NCBI RefSeq assembly: GCF_052324685.1
Contig: NC_135213.1
Location: 2,504,646 to 2,568,645 of the forward strand
From: Brachyhypopomus gauderio
Taxonomy: Eukaryota > Chordata > Actinopteri > Gymnotiformes > Hypopomidae
DNA: 64,000 bases
Reading direction: 5' to 3'
Shown here: piece after piece, positions 45,147 to 55,922 of the stretch
Layout: each line of letters opens with the position of its first letter
Numbering within the stretch: the first letter of the stretch is position 1
Notes under the pieces: generated by a model
Told to the model about the DNA's origin: nothing
What the model saw: the letters and a program-made list of their open reading frames with translations, nothing else
The model's database searches: none
Made by a program: the position numbers and the translations under genes

Positions 45147-45590
45147 TCATTTTTTTTGTTGCATGTTGATGTCTTGGATCTTTTCAGTTACATAATGTGC
45201 AAATTTTCCTGCTCTGGTCCATAGCTCGAACTCCTCCAGATTATGAGTCTCAAAATCTTTTTGAAGCAACCTTTAACAAAACAAAACAACATATGTCAAG
45301 AGAAGACTTGTCACAAATATGAATAAAAACATGATTTACTGCACAACAATAAATTATATACAGTTTTCCAAAGACTCCAAAAATGATTTAGTTGAAAGAT
45401 AAACTAGAAATCATTTACTTGCATGTATAGGCCTTCTCAGAGGAACACAACTCTAAATGTGAGGAATAAACATCTAGGAATAAACATGGAGACTGTAGCC
45501 TGCCCAAAAAGTTATTATTATGAACGGTTTCGTTAACTCTGAGTTTACTTACCCGGTTTTGTCACTTAACCCGCTTTCTGGAATACCCAT
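45147..45590 (-). CDS. Candidate two-exon minigene or last exons of an unknown gene
   Basis: Read from splice signals. Exon 45,590-45,553 follows a tgtctttattcag acceptor, begins ATG and ends before GTAAGT in phase 2. Exon 45,270-45,147 follows a pyrimidine-poor ttttgttaaag acceptor in the matching phase and stays open to TGA at 45,149-45,147. Together they encode MGIPESGLSDKTG, then LLQKDFETHNLEEFELWTRA, GKFAHYVTEKIQDI and NMQQKK (53 residues). The last exon is rich in charged and aromatic residues, as in a helical protein end. An AATAAA signal follows. The upstream side (45,600-45,770) looks like LTR remnant, so the gene may be truncated or this may be its 3' part. I do not recognise the protein. 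Confidence 0.4.
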
Positions 45591-45818
45591 CTGAATAAAG
45601 ACAAGCCTGTATAAGAGGAAGTCTGTTTTCAATCCAGTTCATACTCATTTTCCGTTCCGTCCTTCGTGTTTGTAACCCCACAACTCATTAGTATTCCCAG
45701 GTGTTTGTACTTGGTTGTCTTGATTTGTCCTGTATTTAAACCCTGGTTGTCCCTCATTGTCTTCAAACACTGACTAAAGACCCATTCAGTAGGGTTTATG
45801 GACAACTTTTGCTATGTT

Positions 45819-48125
45819 CAGGGGCGGATCTAGCCATTTTGGGGCCCTAGGCAAAATATAAACAAGGGGCCCTCATTCTTGAAACACACACATAAACCAA
45901 ATAACCATCCCAATACCCTTGCTTAAACTGAGAATAAAGAATGGCAATAAACCAATAGTGCACTGCCACTAACAATGGTCTCAACTCTCCACAGTTTCAG
46001 ATTACTCCAGCACTTGCAAAAATTATATGTTTATTATTCAGAGCCATGTTTTAATGAAACAAGTACATGTGAAATCAAATAATACATCCACTGCCAGGGA
46101 TACAAAATGATGTTACGCTTAAAAGAACTAGAATACAAAATGGATACAAGTCTATGAAATCCACCATTTACATTTAAACAGAAAAGATTTTGTGTGTGGA
46201 CAGGAATAAATCTTGCAATTCTTGTCCATGCCCAGTGTTTTTGTGATTTCATGTTCAATAGAGATAACAGCAAGGGCAGACAGGCGGTGTTGAGACATGG
46301 TGGACCTCAGGTAAGTCTCGAGTCGTTTTAGTGATGAGAAACTTCTTTCGCCTGATGCCACAGTCACAGGGAGACTGCGCAGTAGTCTCAGTGCTATACT
46401 CAAATTTGGGTAAGTGTCAAGGATGTTTTCCCTGTACACATAATGCAGCATCTGGAAAGGCGAAGAGACGTGTGGGGGGAATGCTTTGACTGCATGAATA
46501 ATTTCCTGCTTTAGGTCCTCTGCATCAACATCATTCATTTTCCTCTCGAGCCTGTGGCAACATTCATCTAGTGGAGTACAGGAAACCATATAGCTCAAAA
46601 ACACCCTCCATGTGTGAAAATCTCTCCCTGGCTGTGACCAAGGTTGTGTCCACCATATGCAGGAAAAACTCCCTTCTGAAATGATCTTCTGCAGTACACA
46701 CTGTCTCCTCTCTCCCCTCATACTCAAACTGCCTTTTTTTCTTTCTCTGGCGCATCTCTGGCCAGGCCAACTTCAAATCAATCTTCTCTGCAATCTCCCT
46801 GGCATCTGTTTTAGCAGAGTTGAATCCATCCTCTCGATAATCTTTCAGAAATGCCATCACTGCAAGGACCTCTCTCCTCATCACCTCCACTGACACACTG
46901 GGGCTCTGCAATAGCTTACTGACTCTGTTTATGTGAAATAAGACATTGTACCATATAACAGTACTCACCAGGAAAGGCAATTTCTTAATCTCTTTGTGAA
47001 TGCTGTTGGCATTGGAGGCACATTCAGAGTCCTGCTTCTCCTCAGCAAACTCCCTCAGGGTGGTCAGGGCATCCAGAATGTCAGGCAGCTGGTATCGGAC
47101 AGCTTTCACTGACTCCACCCTAACCTCCCATCTTGTTGCACTGAGAGGTTTAATGGTAAAATCCGTCACGTTTTTGAAGGATTGTCCACTGGTGACCTGA
47201 AGCACTGAAAAGAGCATACAGTCACTGTAACAGTCCAAAAGAAGACAGAAGACTTGGCAGCATCACCAACCACCAGATTCAATGTGTGGCTGGCACATGG
47301 GACACAGAGTGCTTTGTTGTTAAGCTCCAGGGTTCTGCTCTGGACCCCCTGTTTCTTCCCCTGCATGTTACTGCCGTTGTCGTAGGATTGCCCACGACAA
47401 TCAGCAAGATCCAAATTTAGTGTCTGCAGGTGTCCCAAAAACAACTTGAGTAGGCCTTTCCCAGTTGTGTCCTCTGCCAGCAGAAAGCCAACAAAGTGCT
47501 CATGAATGGACACTCATTCGCCAGGCTTACAGTCCACAACCTTCAGCACCACGGACAGCTGCTCATCATGGCTGACATCCGGGGTGCAGTCCATGATGAC
47601 ACTGAAGTATTTGGACTTCTTCACCCTCTCTACTATTGTTTTCGTCACACAGCTTCCAACCAAGCAAATCAACTCAATTTGAATAATTTTACTGAAGTAA
47701 CTCTCATGGACTGCTTTTTCAGCTACTCTCTTCACATAGTCCCTCATTACAGGGTCATACTGAGCCATCAGTTGAACTTGGCCTAAGAAATTGCCATTGC
47801 CATGCTCATACAGCTTCTCTGAATGGCCTCAAAAAGCTAAGTTGCGCTCGGCCAGGTGTGTAATAATAGCAATCAGTCGTTTGAGAATCTCTCTCCATTT
47901 GTTCACTTCATTTACAAATAGCTCTTGGTTCACATTATCTATGGCTTTTCCTGTTTGAAGCCATTGATGAAGTGTTCTCCAAGCAGTCATATTCGCAAGA
48001 TGATCGCCAGACTTCTTGTGATCTTTTAGGAAAAAATTTTCCAATAGTTTGTGCCATCGGAGCTGAACCGCTGCTTGTTGCAATCGCCAGACAGCCGACA
48101 ACAGAAGCAAACTGCGCGGTCTTTC
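45819..48125 (-). pseudogene. hAT-family transposase pseudogene with one intact-looking terminus, arm 2 copy
   Basis: The terminus caggggcggatctagccatt at 45,819 is hAT-like. On the minus strand the protein is spread over several frames. 48,110-47,829 carries MTAWRTLHQWLQTGKAIDN. 47,768-47,514 carries MRDYVKRVAEKAVHESYFSK and FSVIMDCTPDVSHDEQLSVV. 47,513-47,247 carries DCRGQSYDNGSNMQGK. 47,238-46,564 holds the middle. 46,727-46,152 ends with SLPVTVASGERSFSSLKRLE, the dimerisation domain. At least four frameshifts or stops are present. It resembles ZMYM/TTF-finger hAT proteins. The N-terminal zinc finger and far terminus are not found. Confidence 0.8.
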
Positions 48126-48127
48126 GT

Positions 48128-48324
48128 CTTATAGTACAAGTTGTGTTTTAGTGTACTCCTGCCTTACTTGATTGGCTGCTTCTCAGACTGCCTTACCTTC
48201 AGATCAAAGTGGCTAACCTGAAAGAAGCTTTATCCTGTGCTGTATGTCTCTGGAAGATTATCAAACCAACCTGAGCCCAATTGTACCCAACATATGTACA
48301 CTAAAACACAACTTGTACTATAAG
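48128..48324. mobile_element. MITE with 29-bp perfect inverted repeats (mariner-like)
   Basis: cttatagtacaagttgtg at 48,128 is mirrored exactly by cacaacttgtactataag ending at 48,324; the perfect match is 29 bases. TA at each outer end is compatible with a TA target duplication. No coding sequence. Confidence 0.8.
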
Positions 48325-48439
48325 TGCACTGTAAAATAACAGACAAGTACTAAAGTGCTAAAATGTAAAAACTGAAAAATGGTATAGAGTCCATATTTAT
48401 AAAACTTTTGTTTACAATCTTTAAAAGAAGTGAACAGTA

Positions 48440-48540
48440 GTGATCAGTGGCGTTTACACATAGACATCAGGTGGTGCTAAAGCACCACCAACTCTGCCCT
48501 TTATCAACGAAAGTGCCCTTTTGAAACTTCGTTTTTTTTT
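48440..48540 (-). repeat. Fragment of the 27.5/62.7-kb dispersed repeat
   Basis: accaactctgccctttatca and tgcccttttgaaacttcgtt are the inverted end of the repeat at 27,536-27,925. It abuts the point where the gene 3 arm loses homology with gene 1. Confidence 0.65.
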
Positions 48541-49011
48541 TCACTCTCGTGCATCTGCACACAGCTTTTGTCATGAAGAACACAGCTGATTAGTCATGTG
48601 ACCTTCCAGAGGTGCAGAGAGGCTGAGGTCTCTTCCTCACACCACACAATCACACATGTAGCTATTCTCCCAGGTTGGTGTGTCCTGTGTAGATTGTGGA
48701 TGTGTGTGACCAGCCTTGAGGTCTGTGTTCACATATACTACAGAAAGCATGACTCAGCAGCTAGACCACTAGAAATGCCGAAAGGTTCCTAGTGTGAAAA
48801 CACCCAAAAGTGTCCAGCAGAGCAGCTGAGATCACTGATCTCTGAACAGTCCAGTACTGTGATTTAGTCCAGTAAGTAGCCAGATCTCATGGGCAGGAAT
48901 CACAAACAGGATGACTGAAAGATAATTCAGTATTTGGTGAATCAGAAACAGGATTACAGAGCTACAACGCTGTGACTGATGACTCAGGAACCGAATCTGA
49001 TTGGCCATTCA

Positions 49012-52000
49012 TTATGAAGCAGGATTCAAGGGAAGCATCTCGGTGGCAGATTCCCTCTCTGGACCATTCTGACTGGTCCTCTCCTCTTGTTCATTTTGTT
49101 GTGCCCAACAACACTGTGAGCTCTTTCGTAACTTCACCACCACCACCACCACCAGTATTACCACTAAAACTGGTAGTAGTATTGCCAGCACCTTCTCCAC
49201 AGCAGTGCTGCCAGGTCCGTCCTGTCTTCCTAAACACAGAACATAAAAAACAGGTAGGGTAGTTAAATACCATGAATAAACCTCTACAAGCAGGTATGAT
49301 AGTTAAATACAGGCACAAAACACCTACTCATCCTTAATTATTGTTTTCACCCGTTTCTTGCTTCTCCCTTGTTAGCATATGTATTTATATCCTGTGTTGC
49401 TCTGTTGGTTGTTGTGTAAGTCCTACCGTGTTGCCCACAACCTGTATTATTGTTATAGCCCAGGGCTATTCAACTATATTTTTCTGCGGGCCAGATTTGG
49501 CAGAGAGCTCTGACCTGTGGGCCAGACCATTTTCAGACCTATACCAATACTGTCATAGTGGATGTAAAATTGAAGTGAATGTAAATTGTTGACCATTGGG
49601 GGTGGGCTGTGGCGAACGTAATTTGTAATTTGTTGGGCCGTGGGCCAGTACAAATTCATTAAAGGGCCGGAACTGGCCCGCGGGCCGCCAGTTGAATAGC
49701 CCTGTTCTAGCCCATTGTATATTAACCTCTTTTAAGCTCTATGTTCATCATACATTAGCCTCTATTAATCTTGTCTGAATTTCTACTTATGTTTTGCTTA
49801 CCATATTTCTTCTTGTTGATAATATGACCCTGTGAACTCACTCAGTAACTTTTTTCTAAAGAGCTATATAAATACATTTTAACTTACTTTACATAATGAA
49901 TATAGCACTCACATAGTATGATCACAGATGAACACAAATAGTGTATGCATATGAGAAGAGGACGTGAGAGGTGTAAACCTCACAATACTATTGTTATTAG
50001 TATTTAGTGCTTTAGTGCTTAACAACACTCACCAACACGGACAAGTTAAGACAAGTACTGACAACGAGCTCACACAAGACACACACCTAAATACACCAAT
50101 GATAACAAGTAGCACATGATAACGAGACAAGGGACAGGTGACACGAATAACATACACACAAATACTACAGAACATACACAGAAGTAAACACACATAGACG
50201 AATGTATGCACACACACAAACACACCCAAAGGGAGGAGTCAGCAGCTGAACCCTGACTATATCTATTATAGCAGGACCTCTGTGAAGGGGGAGGTCAGGG
50301 GCTGAACCCTGACAGTAATGTAAAAGGAGTTAATTATTAATTACAATAACTTGTATTCCTCTCTCAGATTATAGGATACAGTCACTAATAAATAGGTTTT
50401 AGGGGTCTGAAAGCACATCTCCTACTGATCAGTCACGTTAATTTACAGACAGAACAATGAAATCAAGTCTTACCCCCAACAGTGACTGTGGTGACTGTGT
50501 ATGTAGCAATGACTTCATCATTCCAGGTGTCCCGTATGGTGTAAACACCACTATCAGACTCCTTCATCTCCTTCAGCTGCAGACTGGATCTGAACAACAC
50601 TCTCTTCTCATACTCAGACACACATTGGATTTCACGCCCCCTAATCTCACACAGTCTGACAGTGATTGGATGGTCATGATCAGTCTTATTAAACACCACC
50701 TCCACTGGTTCTAAGATAGACACATTCAGGGTGAGAGATTCTCCAGGAAGGACAGGAACATTATAACTGGAAGCTGGATGGAGAAAAACAAATATGAAGA
50801 TCATTCTGGTATTTCTGTGTGTAGTGTGTAAGTATTACTCAATAATTCAGAAACACTCATCACAATACTCACTGAATCTGGTTTATAAAAGACTCAGACT
50901 GTTCTAACCTACTGATCCAACTGAAATATGAACACAGCCACACAGTAAAGTATTACCATGGATTTGAAGAGTCCAATCACATAATGTTTTATTATTACAG
51001 GAGCAGGTGTACCAGGCCCTCTTAGTGAAATCAACATCAGTGATGGTGAGGGAGAGATCTCGCTTCAGGTACTGATCATGGGACATGTGAAATCCCTCCT
51101 TTGACTGACAGGATGTCTGATTACACTGAGCCAGAATGTCATGTGGTTTATGGAACACAGTCCACGTGACCAGACCAGAACACGTCTGACTGCAGGGGAG
51201 AGTAGCATCATCATGAAGATTCACCTTTACAGCAGGATTCACTGACATTAGAGATTGAGCTGCAGACAAACACATCACACAGAAACAGAACACTGACTAC
51301 ATGAGAGAGTAGCAGCATCATGAAGCTTCACTGTGACCCTTGAGACAGAACTACAGACAACTACGTCACACAGAAACAGAACACTGACTGTATTGTTCTT
51401 TCCAATTATACAAATTATACTTTTACATAACGCCTTCTCTGTATACCACATATAGAAACTGAAGGCAATTGAAATAGGTAATACAATGTCAGTAGAGACA
51501 AGATGGTGCAGTAGGTGAGACTATAATACAGTGCATGAAAGTCTTATGATTTATCCTGGTTACAGTATAATCAATTTACCAAATAAATTTATTTGGTGAT
51601 TAAAGTTATTTTACCAACTTACCACCAACTATTACTGTACATGTAGCAATGACTTCATCATTCCAGGTGTCCCGTATGGTGTAAACACCACTATCAGACT
51701 CCTTCATCTCCTTCAGCTGCAGACTGGATCTGAACAACACTCTCTTCTCATACTCAGACTCACACTGGATTTCACGTCCTCTAATCTCACACAGTCTGAC
51801 AGTGTTTGGTTTGGTGTCTCCAGTCCTGTTCAGAATCACCTCCACTGGCTCTGAGACGGGTACATCCATGTTGACAGATTCTCCAGGATGGACGTGTGTG
51901 TGGACATTTACAGCTGGGGAGAAGTAGCAAGAAAAACTGTCACAGTAGGCTGGCCTATGAGCACAGGGGAGACGCCTACTTAGACACAGACACACCCCCT

Positions 52001-53335
52001 CACACTTCACCACTCCCCTGGTCTCAATCTCCTACCTACTAGCCACGCCCTCTCATCATCACACACACCTGTACCTGCATTTAAGCCCACAGGTCCAAAC
52101 CACCACTGCTGTGCATTGTTCCTGTGTTGTTCACTCATGTCACAGAAGTCTGCTCATGCGACTGCTGTGTTTTACTGCTTCCTAGAGACTTTGAGTATTA
52201 TTATTTATTTCACTACATGCTGTGCACTTTGGACTCTTCCTGCACTGACAATGTTTGCTCTCGTTTGTCTTGAGTTATGGATATTTAAGACGTGCCTCTA
52301 CCACCCGCACCTTCATATCCCTCTCTCCACCCCACAAAAACACAACAAATATTTTACAAATAAAGTGAGTAAATGAACTGAGTTCATGTGTAAACAGGGT
52401 AGAAAAAACCTAGTTAAGCATTAAAACACTTACACGAAATCCGTATGCTCACATCACAGATCTCTACACCATCACACTCACAGATGTACCAGGCCCTCTT
52501 AGTGTGATCAACATCAGTGATGGTGAGGGAGAGATCTCCATTCAGGTACTGATCATGGGACATGTGAAATCCCTCCTTTGACTGACAGGATGTCTGATTA
52601 CACTGAGCAAGAATGTCACGTGGTTTATTGAACACAGTCCACGTGACCAGACCAGAACACGTCTGATTACAGGGGAGAGTAGCAGCATCATGAAGATTCA
52701 CCTTTACTGGACTGACTGGTGCAACTGGAGAAAAGACTGGAACAAAGCAAAGTACATTTAAACACAAGAAAGGGAACTACAACATATTAATAATCCATAA
52801 TCCAGCTGTGATACCAGAGAGGGAACTACAAAATATTAATAATCCCTAATCCAGCTGTGATACCAGAGAGGAACTACAACCTTAATAATCAATAATGCAG
52901 CTGTGATACTTAGTGGATATTTAAAGAATATAAACACATTACACAATTATGACCATTGAAATACAACCTAAATTATCATATGCCACATGTGTAAACATTA
53001 ATTTAACCTTGATTTTCAAAGTCTGTTACTTTAGTCGTTGAGTGTGTAATTCTTACCACCTTGTTTTACTTCATTTACATTTATGGCATTTGGCAGACGC
53101 CCTTATCCAGAGCGACTTACATTTTTTATCTCATTTTTATACAAGTGAGCAATTGAGGGTTAAGGGCCTTGCTCAGGGGCACCTCAGTCATAGCCTCAGG
53201 TCTGGGAATTGAACCCGGGACCCTCCGGTCACAAGACCAGTTCCCTACCACCAGGCCATGACTGCCCTAGTTTTACTTACTGTTAGACATCAGTAGGAGT
53301 TGGATCATGGATGACAGAACACTGAAGCCCTTCAT
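49012..53335 (-). CDS. Ig-superfamily receptor gene 3, four Ig domains (spliced)
   Basis: Minus strand. Leader 53,335-53,281, Ig-A 52,736-52,434, Ig-B 51,913-51,623, Ig-A 51,259-50,957, Ig-B 50,773-50,474, TM/tail 49,229-49,012. All junctions are AG/GT in phase 1, and the joined frame is 489 residues without a stop. The leader is MKGFSVLSSMIQLLLMSN. Ig-A exons carry LHDAATLPC or DDATLPC, SGLVTWTVF, FHMSHDQYL and a late YIC or YTC, plus four or more extra cysteines. Ig-B exons carry PGESLTLNVSILEPVEV, LCEIRGREIQC and DSGVYTIRDTWNDEVIAT. The TM (VLAILLPVLVVILVVVVVV) includes six GTG codons, followed by KLRKSSQCCW and a polar tail without tyrosine. It pairs with gene 1 as an inverted duplicate and keeps the full tail that gene 1 lost. 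Confidence 0.88.
49461..49704. mobile_element. hAT-like MITE in intron 5 of gene 3
   Basis: Termini cagggctattcaact and agttgaatagccctg, with inner gcgggcc pairs. The flanks are ttatagcc (49,453-49,460) and ttctagcc (49,705-49,712). The equivalent place in gene 1 (about 12,335) has a single ggctagaa and no element. Confidence 0.88.
49970..50330 (-). repeat. LTR-like repeat in intron 5 of gene 3
   Basis: Inverted equivalent of 11,742-12,100 in gene 1, with the same doubled tcagggttcagc start (here near 50,315 and 50,265). It predates the inverted duplication. Confidence 0.5.
51938..52336 (+). mobile_element. Solo LTR in intron 2 of gene 3
   Basis: TGTCACAGTAGG...CACCCCACA, 399 bp, flanked by aaaac on both sides. 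It is at the same intron position and with the same flanks as 9,550-9,942 in gene 1, so it was already there when the arms were copied. Confidence 0.85.
53072..53269 (-). mobile_element. tRNA-derived SINE in intron 1 of gene 3
   Basis: The minus strand starts with a Pol III-type head, box A-like tggcctggtggtagggaa and box B-like gggttcaattcc. It ends with the teleost tail gtaagtcgctctggataagg followed by ctgccaaatgccataaatg. The flanks are a 9-bp duplication, gttttactt (53,063-53,071 and 53,270-53,278). It is absent from genes 1 and 2. Confidence 0.85.
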
Positions 53336-53399
53336 GTCTGAGGAGAGCACAGTTGCAATTGCCTATGTTCAGGTTCAGGAAAATGGATTAAGGTTCAAA

Positions 53400-54480
53400 T
53401 AAGTATAGACACCCTATACTTATTGTGTTGGTGTGTGGGTGTTAAACATAAGGCGTGATATGCTTCAGGACTTGGTCACATTGATGTAGAGATGGATGTA
53501 TGAAATGGAGCACCATCCTGCTGCAAAATTTGACCCCTTTTATGATTGGGAATGTAAGATGTAGCTAATACTTCTTTGATATTTTAGGCTATTGATTTTG
53601 CCTTCCACCTTGCAAATGTTTCGCACACATTCTGAATGTAACCCCAGACCATGATCTTTCCACCACCAAACTTGACTGTTTTCTGGGTGAATCTTGGATT
53701 CATACGGGCTCCAGTAGGTCTCCTGCAGTATTTACGGTGGCTGTGGTGTAATTCAACTGAAGATTCATCTGAGAAATCCACCTTCTGCCACTTTTCCAGC
53801 ATTCATCCGTTTAGCAGCCTGTGGGTTTTTTACCTGCCTTTTGTTTAGTGCTGGCTTCTGGGCACTGATTCGACCATGGAGGCCATTTTGAGACAGAATC
53901 CTACAAACTGTTCTAGTTGACACAGGGACTTGAGGTGACCAGGCCTGGTGGAGCTCTGCTGCAGTGGAAGAGGGACTGGTTTGGATTTTGTAACCAACAA
54001 ACGTTCCTCCCAAGCAGTTGTCATGTGGGGTCTGCCGGACCTGGGCTTGTCAAAAACATCTCCAGTCTCTTCAAATCTTTTTTAAATTCTTTGTACTTGA
54101 TGCTGAGACACATTAAAGATGCCAGCCACCTCTGCAGTGGATTTGGTCTTCAGCGTCTTGATAATCAAGGCTTTGGTCGCAGGATGGATTTTTGGCATGT
54201 TGTCAGAGGTCAAGTTGCAGTGCAAGTGAAGGTCTGGGGTGCTGGAGTTCTTTTTATACACACACACTAATTAACCAATCAATTAGTGAGCACAGGTGAG
54301 GCTGTAAACTAGAATTGGGTGCATTATATGACAAGGTGACAAAACTTTTGTCTTGCCAAAATCTGACCTTTCTGTGTTCATTAAATGATCAATATTTCTG
54401 CAGTAAAGCAAATTAATTTTCGTAAATTAAATCTCATTTGGGACGGTTTCAGCTTTCATATGAGTCATTTCTAAAACCAA
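53400..54480 (-). pseudogene. Tc1/mariner transposase pseudogene
   Basis: Minus-strand frames in order: 54,267-54,082 (PATKALIIKTLKTKSTAEV then FNVSQHQVQRI, a helix-turn-helix), 54,013-53,765 (VSTRTVCRILSQNGLHGR, second helix-turn-helix and linker) and 53,802-53,584 (VDFSDESSVELH, RMNPRFTQKTVKFGGGKIMV, the start of the catalytic core with GGG.IMVWG). The DDE core is not complete and the frames are shifted. Terminal repeats are not resolved. Confidence 0.8.
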
Positions 54481-54810
54481 TCGATGAATTTAAAGTCAGG
54501 TTATAAGCTTTTGTTTCCACAACATGGATAAGCGACAGAACTTGTCAGGGACTGAACTGCAACCCATCCAGGGGTGGTAGGAAATCTTTCACAGGTGGGT
54601 GGAACCTGCACACATTCACATACCTGTGATTGTAGGACCTCTGTCTCTATGCCGGGGGTTCAGGTCTGTCTGATGGAGTTCCACCTCCTCTCTATGCTTC
54701 TTTTGCTGCACACATCATAATTATCATTTACAGCTGTAAAATAACTCAAACTCTCCTTTCTCACCCGCTCAGCTGCAGGTCACGTGACAGCACATTAAAA
54801 CAGCAGCACG
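54481..54810. other. Intergenic, no gene seen
   Basis: No coding, RNA or clear repeat feature recognised. Confidence 0.45.
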
Positions 54811-54984
54811 CATGGACGTAATTTTGATTTCAAAAGTGGGGGGGACATGGATTCATCGCTATTTAAATATTTGGTTTTAACCGTAAAAACTGGGGGGGAC
54901 CAAAGCCGGCTTTTGAAAAAGTGGGGGGGGACATGTCCGCCCCGTCCCCCCCCCCCCCCCCCCCCCCCCAAAATTACGTCCATG
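54811..54984 (-). mobile_element. MITE with G/C homopolymer runs, copy 1
   Basis: Termini catggacgtaatttt and aaaattacgtccatg. The perfect 8-bp duplication is gcagcacg at 54,803-54,810 and 54,985-54,992. The interior contains aaatatttggttttaaccgt and a C run of about 26. The same family is at 57,892-58,053, and its sequence is embedded in element A (1,586-1,690). Confidence 0.9.
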
Positions 54985-54999
54985 GCAGCACGGCAGAGC

Positions 55000-55337
55000 A
55001 AAGAACAATCAAGATATGAAACGAACGGAATCAGGATGAAACTAGAACAACGTGTTGAAAAGCAAGACGATGAGTCGACGTATCAACGTATCAACGTTGA
55101 ATCACGTTTCAAAATCGAAACATAATTAATTGGTGGATCAACGTGACCCACGATGTTAATTCAGGTGAATCAACGTAGTGTGGCCATATCAACATGATCG
55201 ACGTGTCTAGGCAAAGGAAGGCTAGATCCATTACACACATGTTTTTAATACTACACTTCAAAGCAAAATAAAGGTAATTGAAAAGAACAGGTTGAGTTCA
55301 TGGCAGGGAGCGAAGATGGTTCTTTTCTTCCGTGCTT
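55000..55337. other. Intergenic with recurring caacgt motifs
   Basis: Between 55,050 and 55,205 the hexamer caacgt and its complement occur repeatedly (tatcaacgt, gatcaacgtg). It resembles the inside of a small DNA element, but I found no paired ends. Confidence 0.4.
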
Positions 55338-55922
55338 GTACTCACACTAGGCACGGTTTGCTCGTTCCGTGCTGGGGCCCGGTTATCCCCCCTCCCCACT
55401 CCCCCGCTGGCCTGCACTCACACTCGCTTCAGCAACCCGGCCCGCTTACGGCACGCTTACGTCATCACAACGCCGCTTTATTTGGAAAAAAGCGCGCTCG
55501 CACAACACTATAGAGTTCACGATTCTCTTTTTATTGTATTTTTGGAGTCGTTTTGGGAGTGCAGAAACACGGTGCAAGCACAGATTTATCGATAATTTAA
55601 CACAACGATTGTCTGCTAATCGCTTTGCCGCTATGACTGTTTAACGTGAGCGTCGCATCACTGATGTCATGTTTGAGTTCCAGCGAAATGAACCAATCAC
55701 ACGAGGCACCAAGCGGGCCCGGGCACGGATAGCGCTCACACTAGAAGCGAACCGTGCCTGAGTCCACATGAATCGTGCCCTGGCCCACCTCTTCAAAGCG
55801 GGCCCGAGCACGGTTAACTGATCCGGGCCCGGGCACGGTTGGAGCGCTCACACTAGCCAAACGAACCGTGCTTCGGCAGGCAACCGTGCCCGGGCCCGGA
55901 TCACAGAGCCTAGTGTGAGTAC
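55338..55922. mobile_element. MITE with 15-bp perfect inverted ends
   Basis: gtactcacactaggc at 55,338-55,352 and gcctagtgtgagtac at 55,908-55,922. The interior repeats gcccgggcacggtt several times in both orientations, which makes an imperfect foldback. No transposase frame. Confidence 0.8.
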
